NCBI GenBank assembly: GCA_024362935.1
Contig: JANCRA010000019.1
Coordinates: 10,164,501-10,228,500, forward strand
Reading direction: 5' to 3'
DNA length: 64,000 nt
Origin: Setophaga petechia
Lineage: Eukaryota > Chordata > Aves > Passeriformes > Parulidae
Below, in pieces: positions 26,190 through 40,100 of this stretch. The notes beneath the pieces were generated by a model. That model had not been told where the DNA came from and searched no databases. It saw only the letters and a list, made by a program, of their open reading frames with translations. Positions within the stretch are counted from its first letter, which is position 1; every line of letters begins with the position of its first letter. The translations under genes and the position numbers were made by a program.

Positions 26190-26281
26190 CAACGGCTCCC
26201 GGCACGGCACGGCTCGGCTCGGAGCACGGCACGGCACGGCTCGCCTCCGGGCACGGCTGCCGGCTGGGCTGGGCTGGGCTG
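26190..26281. repeat. Tandem GC-rich pentamers in the GGH 5' region
   Basis: On the plus strand GGCAC/GCTCG pentamers recur (GGCACGGCACGGCTCGGCTC, then GGCACGGCACGGCTCG), followed by four GCTGG units (GGCTGGGCTGGGCTGGGCTG). They lie immediately upstream of the GGH start codon, in the likely 5' UTR or core promoter. Repeat number may vary between individuals. Confidence 0.8.
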
Positions 26282-26439
26282 AGCGCCCGCACTGCGCACG
26301 CAGCCGCCGGCCCGCCCTGCGCGGCTCGCTGGGAAATGCAGTCCAGGCCACGGGCCCAGCCCCGCCGCAGGCAGCGCCCGCGGCCACCCCCGTCCCCGCG
26401 AACGCGACGCTCGTATCCGTGACAGGCGAGGCTGGTTCA

Positions 26440-28770
26440 ACCAGAAAGGGTTTATTAATTAAAACATATGTTAATACAGAGAAAAAAACGTTAAAAATTG
26501 TGCATTACATCGTGCTTACAGTCAGTAGTAAATTATATTTGTACCGTTTAACAGGAACTTTATTTTTTTTAGAGGCACTCCCGATGTTTATAAAGAATAA
26601 TGCACTTAGGGATCTTTGTTTTGTTGGCTGCTGCTTAAAGCTGCAACACCACCGCACATCATACCAATATCTTCACTATTCATTATGTAAATGTTCCAAT
26701 TATAGTGTGTCCCTATTATTAGCAGCAATGGCAATTAAGAGTTCCCACCTCCTATATAATATGTAAACATTAAAAAATAATTAACAGTTCAGGAAAAAAT
26801 AACTGCACTCAGTGCTCTAACTGCTGAGTTATGCAAACACGCTACCACTTAGTAACAGGATCAGGGTATTTTTGAAGACATTTAGGACTTTATATTCACA
26901 GAGCTGGTGAAGTCCAAATAATGATCAAAGAGCCCCAGCTAAATATGCATATACATATGCAATCAAATGAGGTTTCTGCTACATAAACCAGTAGCAATCA
27001 GAGATTGGTTTCATAGGAAAAGTTTAAATTTTCTTATTCACTGAAACATGGTTCATTCCTTTGTGCAGTTTACATTCAAAGAATTAAAATTGAAGGTCTG
27101 TAATATTAAGACAATAGCTTTGGGTCTTCAACTGGTAAATTATTTGGAATTTGAGTTATACACTTGAACAATTGCCAGATAGCTGACTACTTGGTCTAAT
27201 TTCTTATAAAGAAGAATTTGCAGTTCATTGAACTCCTCTATTTAAAGAGCTTTTGTATCACAAAACAGTGCAGCACAAAATAGTATCACAAAATCTGAGA
27301 AGAAGAAATATATATGAAATACATTTTCATATAATCATGTATCTGAATAAGGTTTCTTTAAATTTAGGCCCCATATAAAAATATTTTGAAAGAGAAAAAT
27401 TAAAAAGGCACTTCAGGAAATTTGGAAATTGGAAGGGGAAAAAAAAGCTTGTTGTCAGTTTTGAAAGAATTTCTGGCATTGATCTTACCACAGCAGAAGA
27501 GACTACAACCAACAAATACTCTAAGGGGTCTTTCATAGATGTTCCTCTTGCTAATAAAAAATAGTTTCCAATGACTCTTGCAATAATGCCTTACTAATTA
27601 GAATCTAAAGTAAGGCATTTATAGTGTAATAGGATAGCTTCATTTCTCTTCCCTATGTCTATATACCATTCCAATGTCCGAAAGATTACAAAATAACTGA
27701 AGTTACAATTTCTAACTACCTGAGATAAAAGCATTTTAATGGATTTATTCATAGGAAAATTCATTTGGAATGCTTAAATATATAGTGCTTATGCAGAAAC
27801 AAAACAGAGTTAAGAACAGTTATGTACTGAAAATAAAATGATGATACCAAGTGTCGCCCATGCTGAGGTCCAAAGTGACCTCAAAGCACTCTTAAAACAT
27901 ACAACAGATATTTCTACAGTTCAGGTCTGCAAAGGATAACCTACTTTACCCTCTGAAACAAACAGATAATGCAAACAGCTGAAAACTTTTGACTTCTGTA
28001 GTCCTCTACACTGGGGATTAAAGGATAATAATCTGAGTTGCTTATACTTGTCCATAGACAGTATCACTTTGAAGAAAGAAAATAAGAATTTTCAAGGTTG
28101 TTATGACTCTTTTACCAGTTCCTCCCTCTGATTCACACTGTTCTTTGAAGAATACGTACGTGGTGTTTTTCTATAAAACTTGAAGATGACTCTGTTAATT
28201 AGGACAAAAAGGGAAGACGCACAAGCAGCACAAAGAGTAACACAAATGTCTCACTATTGCTGACTAATTTTCACTTTGATACAAACTAACGAAACAGCAT
28301 TATTTTCCCTGAGAATCACTCCAGAAGCAGCCTCTTCACTCCTTGTAAATTAGCCCTGTAGTCTTATTTCTGCAACAAACTACCCTATTCATAGTCTATT
28401 CTTTGTTTTGTATTGTCTTGACAAGCCAAGATACAAGAGCTAAGTGTAAGGTTCTGGACTACATTATTACACATGAGTTGTCTCAAAAGACCTAACAGCA
28501 GCAGTATCAATCTGATAGCCAATGCACTCTTCAGCTTTCTGGCATACAAGTTACTCAATAACAAACAGTGTGACAAACATGTAAAATTCATTAATCTCTT
28601 CAGACATACAAATTGATAGACTCCTGTTAGTACAAAAGTGCAGCCAATATAACATTCAGTGAGTGCCCTGCAAAGACATACCGGTTTCATTCACAATGGA
28701 AATTTATATATTAAACTTATTTCCAATTCCAGAGTTCAAGAATTGATAAAATACTGTATTAAGATTATTC
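26440..28770 (-). other. TTPA: Probable TTPA 3' UTR and intergenic spacer
   Basis: This stretch lies between the TTPA stop codon and the GGH CpG island. It is uniformly AT-rich, with no recognised exon or transposable element. TTTATT (AATAAA on minus) occurs at 27744-27749, 26559-26564 and 26451-26456, so the 3' UTR may end anywhere from about 1.0 to 2.3 kb past the stop. Composition changes abruptly at about 26440. No protein-coding frame here is supported. Confidence 0.5.
26451..26456 (-). terminator. TTPA: Candidate distal poly(A) signal of TTPA
   Basis: TTTATT on the plus strand reads AATAAA on the minus strand. It is the last such hexamer before the GGH CpG island and is followed on the minus strand by a TTCTGGTTG stretch that could act as a downstream element. 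Two alternatives lie closer to the stop codon, at 26559 and 27744. Confidence 0.4.
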
Positions 28771-28944
28771 CTAGGCAACCAGAGAAATGCTCTGAAGATA
28801 ATCTGAAGATGCCATTATGAAGTCAGTCCATTCCTTGGCCAGCTCTTCAATGGAGACTTCCTCCCCCCCATATTCCAGTGGGAGAATGCTGATGGGGAAG
28901 TGTTCGGTCAGACTTTGCAAGTAGTTATTTCCATGCATGTACAC
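28771..28944 (-). CDS. TTPA: TTPA exon 5 (last coding exon)
   Basis: After a GTTTAG acceptor the exon encodes [48 protein letters not shown] and TAG. HGNNY, LPLEYGG and EWT-FIM match human TTPA. The last residues differ from the human SISESIQ end, as expected for a variable C-terminus. Confidence 0.96.
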   Translation of the reverse strand: MYMHGNNYLQSLTEHFPISILPLEYGGEEVSIEELAKEWTDFIMASSDYLQSISLVA

Positions 28945-31900
28945 CTAAACCAAAATATTAAAAGCATTTACTTGGGTATGAATGCTAGGCTATTGAGTGA
29001 GAACAGGCAGCAAAGCATCTCAGTGCAAGAGCTGAATCCACCAGCTTGGTTTAACTAAATAAGTGTATTTGCTCATAATTAATTCTTAAAAAGGTGGAAC
29101 TACCCTTGTGAGTTTCCCCTAGGTACTCAAAACTCTGTTTTCCTCTGAATCTGAAGGCTGGTGAAGGATGGACTACAACCTGAGAACTGCATTTTATGTA
29201 GCTGTGAGCACAGGAGCCAAAACTAACTACACACTTGTTCTAGACTGGTTTAGCAACCAGTCTGATGTAGTGTGTACTCTCACACTGGTGAGAGTATGCA
29301 CTACAACCAAACTGCTAAACTGAGCTAAACCACGGGAACACTGGTGATTTGTTTTGTCATGATATCTTGTACTTCCCCTTCAGTAATTTCTAAGAAAAGA
29401 GCCCTGTCTGGCTCATGGCCATTACTATCTGGTCCCGCCACATGTATTTAAAAACAAGATTATGTAGTATGTATGTAAGTTCAGACAGGTGTCAAGGAAG
29501 ATACTCAACAGAATCTATTTATCAGTCCTTATCTTTCAGTTCCAACTGGAATTGGATTCTGGACTACTTCTCCACTTTAACTCTTTCAATACTGTAGGTT
29601 TGGTTCTTCTCCTCTTGCTTTATTGTAGGTATTTTGAAGCCTTGTTCATTACTTCCAGTCTGATACTTTTCTAGGATTTACTGTCCTGGCGTTCACTGGC
29701 TAATGCAAATAACCAAAATCCAAACCAAAAAATAACCAAAAGGAGGCTTCAGAATCGGAACAACAATCAGCAGGGCAGCTTATTTTGTACCACAGTCCTG
29801 CTGTTACCACTTCACTTTTGTGCCAGCTGAAAACTCCAATATCTTTCCTATGCTGCAACAAACCATAGTCCTTGGCATGCTTTTGCATCCAAATACAAAT
29901 CTATTTGCAGATCTCTAACTGCAAAACTATTTAAAGCAACTAAGGAGCTATTTGGAAAAAAACTTAAAAATTAAGTCTGACCAATTTTTGATGCATAAAT
30001 CTGGAGATCTGTCAGAGCTAAACAGTTGTTTTCTACTAATTCTGCACAGCTTGGACCATAAAACACTGCTCAGTGATCATTTTTCTCTATCATTTGTAGA
30101 CAGAGTGCTGGGAAACCCTGGACCTATTTCTTTCTAGTTCTGCAGAAGAATTGTTATGTGACCTCAAGCAAATTATTTAACCTCTTTGTGTTGCTGTTTT
30201 TTCTCTTCAGAGTAGTGATAACAGCACCACTTGCAACATTCATGTTAATAATAATTGCAAATCCTTTACTGTTAAGATTCTGGAGGTCTGTATGGCACTA
30301 ACAAACAAAAATTATTTATGCTCTTCAGTACTCAGGAGTAACAGAGCCTAAGGAAAGTGCTGCAGATTGTCATATAAGGGTTTTGTGGCAGAAAGAAATG
30401 TTTGCGTGCACTCACCCGTTGCTTTATTTTTTCAGTGAGAAAAGGCTTAATTAGAGCGAAGACTGGGTGGAAGAATAAAGGCTCATTAATCAAGTGGATA
30501 CCTCGAACTTTCAGTGGAAAGGAATCCTGTCAGCATACATGGAAAACAGAATAAGAAAAAGAAAACATTATTGAAACACCTCTATTACTAAGCACAGGCC
30601 TGTAAAAACTGTCTAGTTCATAGGTTAAAGTATTTCTGTGGACCTTGACAATTCCTGCATTTTCTAGCAGTGTAAATTAAGAACAACATTTAGAAAAATC
30701 ATATCTTGTTCCTCCCATCAGAGGGCAAAATCTCATCATTTTTTTCATCTCAGCAGGAGGTGAGATTGAATATTAAAAACAAACAGAAAAACAAAAAAGA
30801 AAACTATGACCAAATTGCACATAAATATTGTACACAAACTTTGTGCTCAGCCTTTCTTCTAAAGTACAATTTTTCAAAAGATTCTGCTACTAATTTACAA
30901 AATGCTATCTAGCTATGTGTTTTTACTGGCAATTTACAGCCTGAAGGATAAATATATATAAATATATATAAACTATTGAAAATACTAACTTGAAGTTAAA
31001 AAATTATATTTATAATTTAGAGAGAAGCCTTGAAATTACTAGGAATTTGGCCAAGACAGAAGTTCAGCTTTACAACAAGATTACTGTTTTAATGAAATTG
31101 AAAAAAATATCTGCTATACAGCTTTTATAATATAAACCAGCTTGGATTCTACTTGCATTTATTTCAAAGTTCCAGATATTTGAAATTTAAAAAAAAATAT
31201 GGCAGTGCTCAAAACAAGCTTTGTGCAATGGGGAAAGTACAGCTTCCCTTCACAGGCCACCTGCTACTACCTCCAAGATGTTTTCTGCTTATAAAAATGG
31301 TACTTCTCACAAACACATCTCCTCACTAGTTCAACAGCTCTAAGTAAGGAAAAACCCAAAGCTAACACATTTCTTTAGTGCCACTCCTTCTCGATATAAC
31401 ATATGATAAAGACCTTAAAATTATCAGCTTGTATCTTCACTTAATGTTATTATGGGTTATCAAATACTTAAAGTCTACTATCATGATTTTCACAAAACAG
31501 TTTTCTGCAGGGATATCAGATTTTCCAAGATAACTTATTATCCGTACTATGCTTTCAATTCCATAGTACATACTTCCTTTCTATTAGCTTCTGTTTCTTG
31601 ATATAGGATAGTAATTTGCAAGACACATTTCTTGAGTAAAATACTGGTTAAAACTAAGGTTTCTTTACTTTTACTTATAAGCATATTCTGGAGTGCATTA
31701 AGCATCTCCTGGGGTGCATCAGGCACAGCATCTCCAGCCAGGCAAGGGAGGGGATTGACCTGCTCTGCTCTGCATCGGGGCAGCCTCACCTTGAATACTG
31801 TGTGCAGTTTTGGGCACCAACATATAAAAAAGACATTAAGCTATTAAAGAGCTTCAAATGAGGGCCAGAAGAATGGTGAAGAGCCTGGAAGGGAAGTAGT

Positions 31901-34900
31901 GTGAGGAGTGGCTGTGGTCACTCGGTCTCTTCAGCCTGGAGAAGAGGAGACTGAGGAGAAACCTCATCACAGTCTGCAATTCCACCTTGTGAGGGGAAGA
32001 GGAAGGAAGATTTCTTCACTCTGACCAGAGACAGGACCTAAGGGAATGGCCTGAAGTTGTGTCAGAGGAGGCTTATATTGGATATGAGGAAAAAGTTCTT
32101 AACCCAGAGGGTGGTTGAGCACTGGAACAGGGTCCCCAGGGAAGTGGTCACAGCTTCAAGCCTGACAAGAGCTCAGGAAATGTTTGGACAATGCTCTCAG
32201 CCACATGGTGTGTCTCTTGGGGTGTCCTGCATAGTTTGTCTTTATGATTCTCATAAGTCCCTTCCAACTTAACATATTCTATGATTATATGATATTGAAC
32301 AACACTAATATAATCTCTGGATAAAATTTAAAAACCCAGTTAAAAGTGAGGAAAGGAATCAGGGGACAAAAAAAAATTAAAATTCTTTTTCTTCTTAGAT
32401 AAGAACACTGGAAACATGCAATTTTTAATTTTCCTTTTCCATAGCTAGAATAAGCATTTAGAAGTTTGAAAAAATCAGAAATAGGTCAAGATGGAAATAT
32501 CATAGTCAAAGAATTTCCGGCTTTGAGATAATGGATTGAAACTTTTAGATGTACTTGCAAATCCTATTCTGCCTCCTTTCTGCTCTATTTCAAGGTTAAA
32601 AAAATTACCAGCAATATGTTTACTACCTCTGAAATCAACCAAAACACTCTCACTAGTCCTGTTTTCATGAGAACTGGCCCCAGACTGCATAACAACAGGA
32701 GTTCTTATTCTAGATGTGCAAAGTTGGGGATACCTTATGGTTTCCATAAAGTTTCACAGTAGGTATCAGAAAGGAAGAACATCTGAAGTTCTGATGATAT
32801 TAATTCAATGACTAAGCTTTGACTGAATCTCAGATATGAACTTTACCAAATCAGAGCAAGAGATTATCTCCCTGGCTCATTTCCACATCACAGCCTAACG
32901 GTTCTATTATAACTGACTTTCAACATAACTTCTGAAGGAAAATAAGATTATAGGACTACACTGTAGCTTGCCTGTCAATTCTCTGTCCCCTTTTTTCTTT
33001 AATTTTTTTTTCTCTCAAATCCAGTGGCAAAGTTCAACTGAATTTTGCAGAAAGGAATAAGCCTTAAAGACAGTAAAGTCCTGAGAAGTTTTGTGAAAAA
33101 CAGGAGGTGAGGTAACACTGATTTGCTTAAAACAATGCTCATGTTGTGGGGAAGAAAGCAAGCAGAACATAAACGTTATACATTCTGTTGTTAGCAGATG
33201 GAAGATCACATAAGCATCATCCATACCGGTAACAAGTTAGGAATGTCTTGCTCTTAACTGGTCACAGTGCAGTTATTTTTAATATTCTCTGAGACAGGAA
33301 TAAATGCTTTAAATATTGAGATATTGCACAAAAGAATGGAAGAGAAGTGATGAAAGAGGATAACAAATAGAGATCCTTCCAAAACTGGGCTTCATCTGCT
33401 CCCGCAATCATGAAATTCTTGTGTTGTAACAGGTTGGTGGAGTTCTTACAAAATAGCAGAAGTTAGAGGGCATTTACTGGTGTAGAAGAATAAAATTTAG
33501 GTCAAATCAAGCATAATACGTAATTGATTTAGGATTTTGTTCTTCTGAGTTGCATGGTCTGAGAATGCCTACAGAAGGAAAATTTACTATAGCTTGGAAG
33601 AGATGAAAAATTGGAAGTCATAGCAATGAAGCTGCATAAAGCATTATGTCATACTTACTGTGAGAACAGCAGCAATTTTCTTGGCCACTGCTGGGCTGAT
33701 TTGAAAAGCATGAGCAAACCTCCACCCCTGAAGGTCAAAGATGGCCTTGACTCCATTTCGCTGAGTCTCGATCTCCTTTACAATGAGTTCAGATGTGATG
33801 AGACTTACACGAAACACATCATATGCTGTAAACAAACTGGGATCCCATTGTCCTGAAGAGAAGATACATCACGCTGCATTACCATGAGAAAACCCCATAC
33901 ACCTGCACTTTTTCTTCCTACAGCTTCTAATGTGCCTCTCAGGAACAAGAATAAATCAGCAAGAACAAAGTTCCTGAAATAAACTGGTTTGCCAGTGCAT
34001 GAGTTAATTTGTGTGCCTTCTCTCTCATTCATCTTCGATGCTCTTTTAGTCTATGGTACCACATAATGTAGTATGTTTTACCTATGGCCATAGACCCATA
34101 CAGGGTACAATTCAGTCACACTCATACTAGCAGAAGCTGCAGATCATCAGTCCAATCAATTAATATAATTGCTTCTCACTGTAATTTTCTGTCACAACTC
34201 AATGAATATCCCTTATTTTTTTCCTGAGGCCTGTGCAAAAAATTGCATGGGATGAGCCTTAACCCCACATGAAAACTTTAGAGGGCACAACTGCCTACTG
34301 GACCAGATGATGATAAGACAATTCTTTGGAACTTGGCAAAAATAAAGTCTCTGTCCAAAACAAACATAAAGAGACATGGTGTTCATTTAACTATGTACTT
34401 TTTGAAAATATTTTTAGGAGGTACATCAAGCATTTTCCAAGTGTTGCCTGCTAGGACTCTTTGGCTACAAGTAAACAATGAAGGCCTGCTGAACTGTTCT
34501 TCCCAGCCTAAACTAAATGTTAATATTTGACAAGGTGTACACCTTTGTTTGTGTCCTCCCTGCTCTGGCTGCATCTGCATCAGTACCGCAGTCTTAGCCC
34601 ACAACTTTTTCAATTTACATGAAGTCAAATGATTTTTGGGACACTCAGAGCCAAAAAAAACACATAATCTTACAAGTTTTAACATTCAAGATTCTTTTGA
34701 TGCAACAAGAATTTCACTAAAAAGAAAATTAGGTTCTTCATAAGGAATTGTACAGCTTTAGCCATACAAAAGCTGTTATAGCTCAGTAAATTCACCTTTA
34801 TATTAATGTAAATGCATTTCTAGCAAGGAACATAAATATATTACCTTTCTAGTTAAGATATTCTGATATGATCTAGTTTTATCAACCCCTGCAGTTTTAC

Positions 34901-37083
34901 CATAAAATATTTTTTGTTTGCTGCTGAAATGGTAATAATTAAAAATAAACAAACCACAAAACAAAACAAAGCAGACAAACAAATCCCAAAAACTTCAGTG
35001 TCAGAATCAGGTGTGAAACTGTTCCACGCAATTTTGTCACTCACCAATTCTGTATATTAGAACTTTGCTTCCATGTGGGTCTCTTGACCTTAGGACTCCG
35101 TGATAGCCCGCTTGCAAAAGACCAAGAACAGAAGATGGTTGTAAATCTGCACTTATTTCTGGGCATTCAATTCTCCACTTCTGATAATTCTTCAACAACT
35201 GGGGGAAAAAATCAATGTGAATGTTAGGTAAGCATCAGCTATTATAGGAAGAGCACAGTTAAAAATGTGTTTTCCAAATGTGGTCACAGTAGGGTTTAAT
35301 TCATTAAATTAGCTATAATTTAATCGACTATTTTAATCAAATCACTCCTAGAAACAGAAGGTTGCTATACTGGATCAAGCAAGTAAGTAAATTGCCATGA
35401 TGAATTTAGAGCCCAATCAAATCATTAATGGACTGCAGTTGTCATTTTGTGTCAGAAAGAAAATTGGATGTACAATAAGCCTGTAGTTTCTATACAAAAT
35501 TAATCTAAACTCCATTTTTTTCTTCTCAGGTTACCCATAGGATTGCTCATTTTGCTACTGCATCAGACTCATTCAGGATTTTTTAAAATTTAGACGTGAA
35601 AAATTTTATGGAGGAACATTCTCCTTCACTCACTCACTCACTCACTCACTCACTCACTCACTCACTCTTTTTCTTCCCTGTTTTTACATCAATAATTCCA
35701 GTTTACTATTTGAAACAGGTATGCTCATCAGCATACCCAAAAACATTTTTGAGGTCTCTTCTACCCCTCTGAAATGAGAGAATACAACACAGTAGTGGGT
35801 CCATTACACGTTTGACAATTTCCCTCCCACAGAGTGGAAATAATGAGATCCTGTCAGGTTAAAAGAGAGATCCTGTCTGTTGCCAGGGACTTGGTCAGCC
35901 TGGTTCTCAAGGCTGGGAGGCAGCACCATAACCAGCATTTATAAGGCACAGGAGGAGCTGTGTGTTGAAAGGCCATGGACTAATGCTAAGGAAGAGGCAA
36001 TTAAAGGCCTTCCTTTGTGAGGTAACATCTGTGCTGAGGAATTACAGGCAGCACTGCAAAAGGTCATCTCAGAGATGAATCGTGAAAAATTAAGTTGACG
36101 ATGCAGTAGTTCTAACTTCCAAGTCTAATTATTGTGTCTCCTTTAATATTAACTAAGTGGTTGTGGGGAAAATGAACTACGCCCTGCAACTAAAATTTAA
36201 GACATTGTGCATAAGTAGGAAGATATGCAAGACTGTCTTCTAGAATGCTTCCTCTCTGCTCATCAACTAAAATTTGCCTCTGCTGTATCACCTCTGCTAA
36301 GGTTATCACTAAGTTTGGAAAGTAGAGAGATAGCTATTACAAGTAATTCATATTTTGTTTTAATTTCCTCAATGGCTATGTCTTAGAGGTCTAACCCAAG
36401 ACCTTCAAAGTAGCTGAGAACCAGAATTTTTCAGTACTTTGTTTCATGGCAAACCAAAATGTAGCTTTAAATCTTAAAGGTGGCATGCACAGCCTAGCTT
36501 TTAAAATTGCTTCTATATTTCATCAAACAGGAAAACCCAATCTGATCCTCAGCACAGTTTCACAAATTGTGTTCACTACACTGAAAGCATCAATCAAAAG
36601 TCTTTTATTTCCTATAATTTGTATTAACAGAAATTTTTTTCCTTTATCAATTACTCTGCATTTTGTAATAAAATACTAAAGTTAAAAGAGCTGTCAGGTC
36701 CAACTAATAGAATACAACTGTAAAAATCAAAAATTCCTTGTATCTATGCAAGTATCATTTTCTTCAGTATTTTCATTGGAAGAATAATCAGAAGGAACTT
36801 CAGTAAAATTGAATTCATCTCTACAGACTCTTAGAGGGAGACCTGGAACTCAGCATCCTGTAGCTCACAGCATGCTCATGTCAGATAATTAATGCTAAAC
36901 TTCCCTCTATTTTTATGCTTCTTGTATCATTTTACATAAAATATACTTTTTCTTCAGCTTAATGCTTTTCTGCTCAGATTAAGGTTGAATGACTTTGAAG
37001 GTCTCTCAAATGAATTGCCATGGGGAAAGTATTTATAAAACATTATTGTTTATCAGCAAAATTTACATAAAAATATATGGCAC

Positions 37084-37115
<32 letters not shown>

Positions 37116-40100
37116 TATCATGCTAGAATCCCACTTGATTTGGCAGTGAAAAAAAACAGATAAAAGCCTCATCCTAAATCATTACCATAGAAAGAAACAT
37201 TTAACCATTAAGAGAATTTTATTAGAAGTCTGTTGACTGCATTCAATCAGGTTTAGCCTAGGTTAATTTTAAAACTAACAAACAAGGTGAAGGAAAAAGG
37301 GAGGAAGTAGGGAAAGTAAGTTAATTTGTGGAGCAGAAGTTCACTACAATTGCAAAGACAGGCCTGTTGAGGTACTCTGATTATCTCACTCTGTCAGTAC
37401 TTGACTGTCTACAAAGGGCAGTGTTTGAGCAATCCCAGCTGCTTTGTGCCAGACAGCAATGTCAACATGTTTCTTCCTTGCTCTTTCCAAAACAGACTCT
37501 GAAATAGCAGCAAAATACAAAACCACCCTGAAAACAACTACGCAAACATCTGTTGCTTTGTAATTTGCCACTTTTCTTCTAAAATCTGTGGTACCACAAC
37601 ATCATGCTGATATATATTTCAAACACCTCTTTGAAGAACTCCCTGCCAAAACTAAGATGAGAATAAAAATGATGCATGAATTCAATACCCTAAATAATCC
37701 TGTCTAGTCAATACAGATAGTTTCTCATTTTCACGATATTTACATTTTCCAAGTTGGAAAGAAGGATTTAAGTTCTTGGACCTTGGAAGAAAGAGAGTGG
37801 TGTTTTCAGCTTATGATGCACTCAAGATTCTTACAGAAGGCATGGTTAACCTACTTGCACACCATGAAGGAGTAAATATATGGTTGGAATACATCTGACA
37901 CTTTCCATGACACAAGCAAGTGGGGCACCTTTCAGACACGTAACTTTACTAAGCCTAAAACACACTACCCTTGGCAAGAAAATCACAAAGTGCTGAAGAG
38001 TTCTCAGATTTTGAAGACCTAATCTAATTACCTAAAATTATTTAATTCTGAAGTAAAGGTCAGCATTAGAGAATCTTCAACGGAATCTACAACTAGTTTT
38101 GGCAGATATTCTGTAAGTTTTTATTTATGTAAGCAACCCCTTTCTTACAGCTGGACATGGTCAAGTCTCACATGGCCACTTAAGAGTAATCCTTAAACAT
38201 ATAAAGGAATTCAAACACTAGCAGTGGTTTAGAGGTTTTCTAGTTTTAGACTAGTTAAGCACAGAAAGTCATGTAAAATTTTTTTCAAGTAAGATGCTTT
38301 TTCAGCAGGGTAAAACATAAATGTTGCCTACAACAATCAGTCTGGATATAGATGAAACAACCTCATCTCAGGAAAAACAGACACATTCATTATCCAGTAT
38401 AAAAAATGGCTCACACACTTAATGACACAAGAAAAACATCTCAATGTATAATTATCTGTGTTTACAAATGGAATAACCTACTTAGCATCTGCTCAGCATC
38501 TCAAAATAGATGCAAGATAACTTGATAAAGGGGGGGGGAAAGCTGGATGAAAAACTCCAGTGTCTGTAGTTCAGCATTAATTAAGAGGGTTTTTTTCCCA
38601 TGATGTCTGTTGGGGATAGTTCCAAATTTCTGAACATTAGAGATTACACAGTTACCAATTAAACCAAGATTCAGGTCCTACAAACCAAACTGAACTTGGT
38701 ACTTTACTTAGAAGCAAAATAACTAGAAAACATTGTGCTTGTTAGAGAAACAAATGGATCTGTAGATGTAAATTAATTATATTTTTCTTGATTAATAACT
38801 ATTTAGTTATATTAACGTGGATGATGGGCAGAATAAGGGCTCTGTTGTAAAAATGCACACAATGCTTGGGAAAAAAAATGGTTTTTACTGGCATTCTTTG
38901 CAGGAGAAACCACAGCTCACATTTCAGGATATAAACCTTTGCGCATATGTATTTTACATTTCTTTTTATATATGCATGTACAAATGTACCCAGAATTTAA
39001 ACATACAACATACACAGACAAAGAATTTAAAATATTTTATAGAGACACAGAACTTTCCTAATTCTTCATGCATTATTTCCTTATCACTGGAAAAAGACTG
39101 GCACGTGCTGGCTTAGCACAAAGGGAAGCCTGGCGGACTGATGTGTGTTTCCTCAAGAGTCAGCTCAGAGAGCTAATAAGGGCTCTTCCATCCTTTTCAA
39201 GGAATTCCTCGGTATTGATAGAAGAAAAGCAGCCAAGTAACTGATTTCAACTTAGCATTTATGTTTGAATGATGTGAAGATCCTCAGGGATAAAGTCTGA
39301 GACTCAGCAGTGTGTTTGACACTACAGAAAACAACACTTCTTGTACAGCACAGTCATCCTAAGTGACTTCCTTGCAGCAGAATGCACCAGGAAATCCTCA
39401 TACCTCTGTAAGTCAAATGCAAAACAAAAGTCTGGCTATACACCTTGGTATCAACCAGAACTCCTAAAAGAATCCTAGATATTTAGGGGGTTTTCAGTGC
39501 CACAAAGTGATGTTTACATATGTATGTTAAGAAAACCCCCTGCATAGAGTTTCAATGCCAAACATTTTTCTTCTGTTCTCCAGAGCATAATCTATTTCAC
39601 GTACAAAAAGACAGCATTCCAAAGTCCCTGAGAGTCAGTCCTATACAAGAGTTATAGGATGAAATGCATTAATAAAACAGGAAGAAACATTTATGTCCAA
39701 AAGGAGATGCTAGTTCTCCAGATTTCATATATCAGTAGTGGATCCAAGTGAGAGTGGTTTTGGTGATAACAGCAAAGTCAAACATACACACAGCTGGTAC
39801 ATTCAAAAAGGGGCAGACACTGATCTCTGTGGTGACCAGTGACAAAACATGAGGGAATGGCCTGAAGTTGTGTCAGGGGGAGTTTAGGCTGGGTATTAGA
39901 AAAAGGGTCTTCACCCAGAGGATGGCTGGGCCCTGGAACAGGCTCCCCAGGAAAGTGGTCACAGCACCAAGCCTGACAGAGCTCAAGAGGCATTTGGACA
40001 GTGCTCTCAGTGTGACTCTCTGACAGAGTGTCTGTGCAGGGCCAGGAGCTGAACTTGAATGATCCCTGTAGGTCCCTTCCAACTCAATATATTCTGTGAT

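Larger units (their letters stand above)
25960..26430 (-). promoter_or_regulatory. GGH: CpG island promoter of GGH
   Basis: GC content and CpG density rise sharply here against the AT-rich flanks and cover exon 1 and the sequence upstream of the start codon. TGCGCACGCA at 26293-26302 resembles an NRF1 site. No TATA box is evident. Upstream of the ATG there are tandem GGCAC/GCACG-type and GGGCT units, listed separately. The exact transcription start cannot be read from the sequence. Confidence 0.8.

Noticed and set aside
25987..26766. 259-codon open frame on the plus strand across the GGH promoter
   Set aside because: It is antisense to GGH exon 1 and the CpG island, where stop codons are rare because of GC content. 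The second half is AT-rich with no domain, and it crosses the composition boundary without a splice site.
29248..29320. Hairpin considered as a microRNA gene
   Set aside because: The central bulge, 4-nt loop and lack of a known mature sequence give no positive support. Kept as an unclassified inverted repeat only.
35627..35667. Tandem array considered as a CRISPR-like repeat
   Set aside because: It is a 4-bp microsatellite without spacers, in a vertebrate intron.
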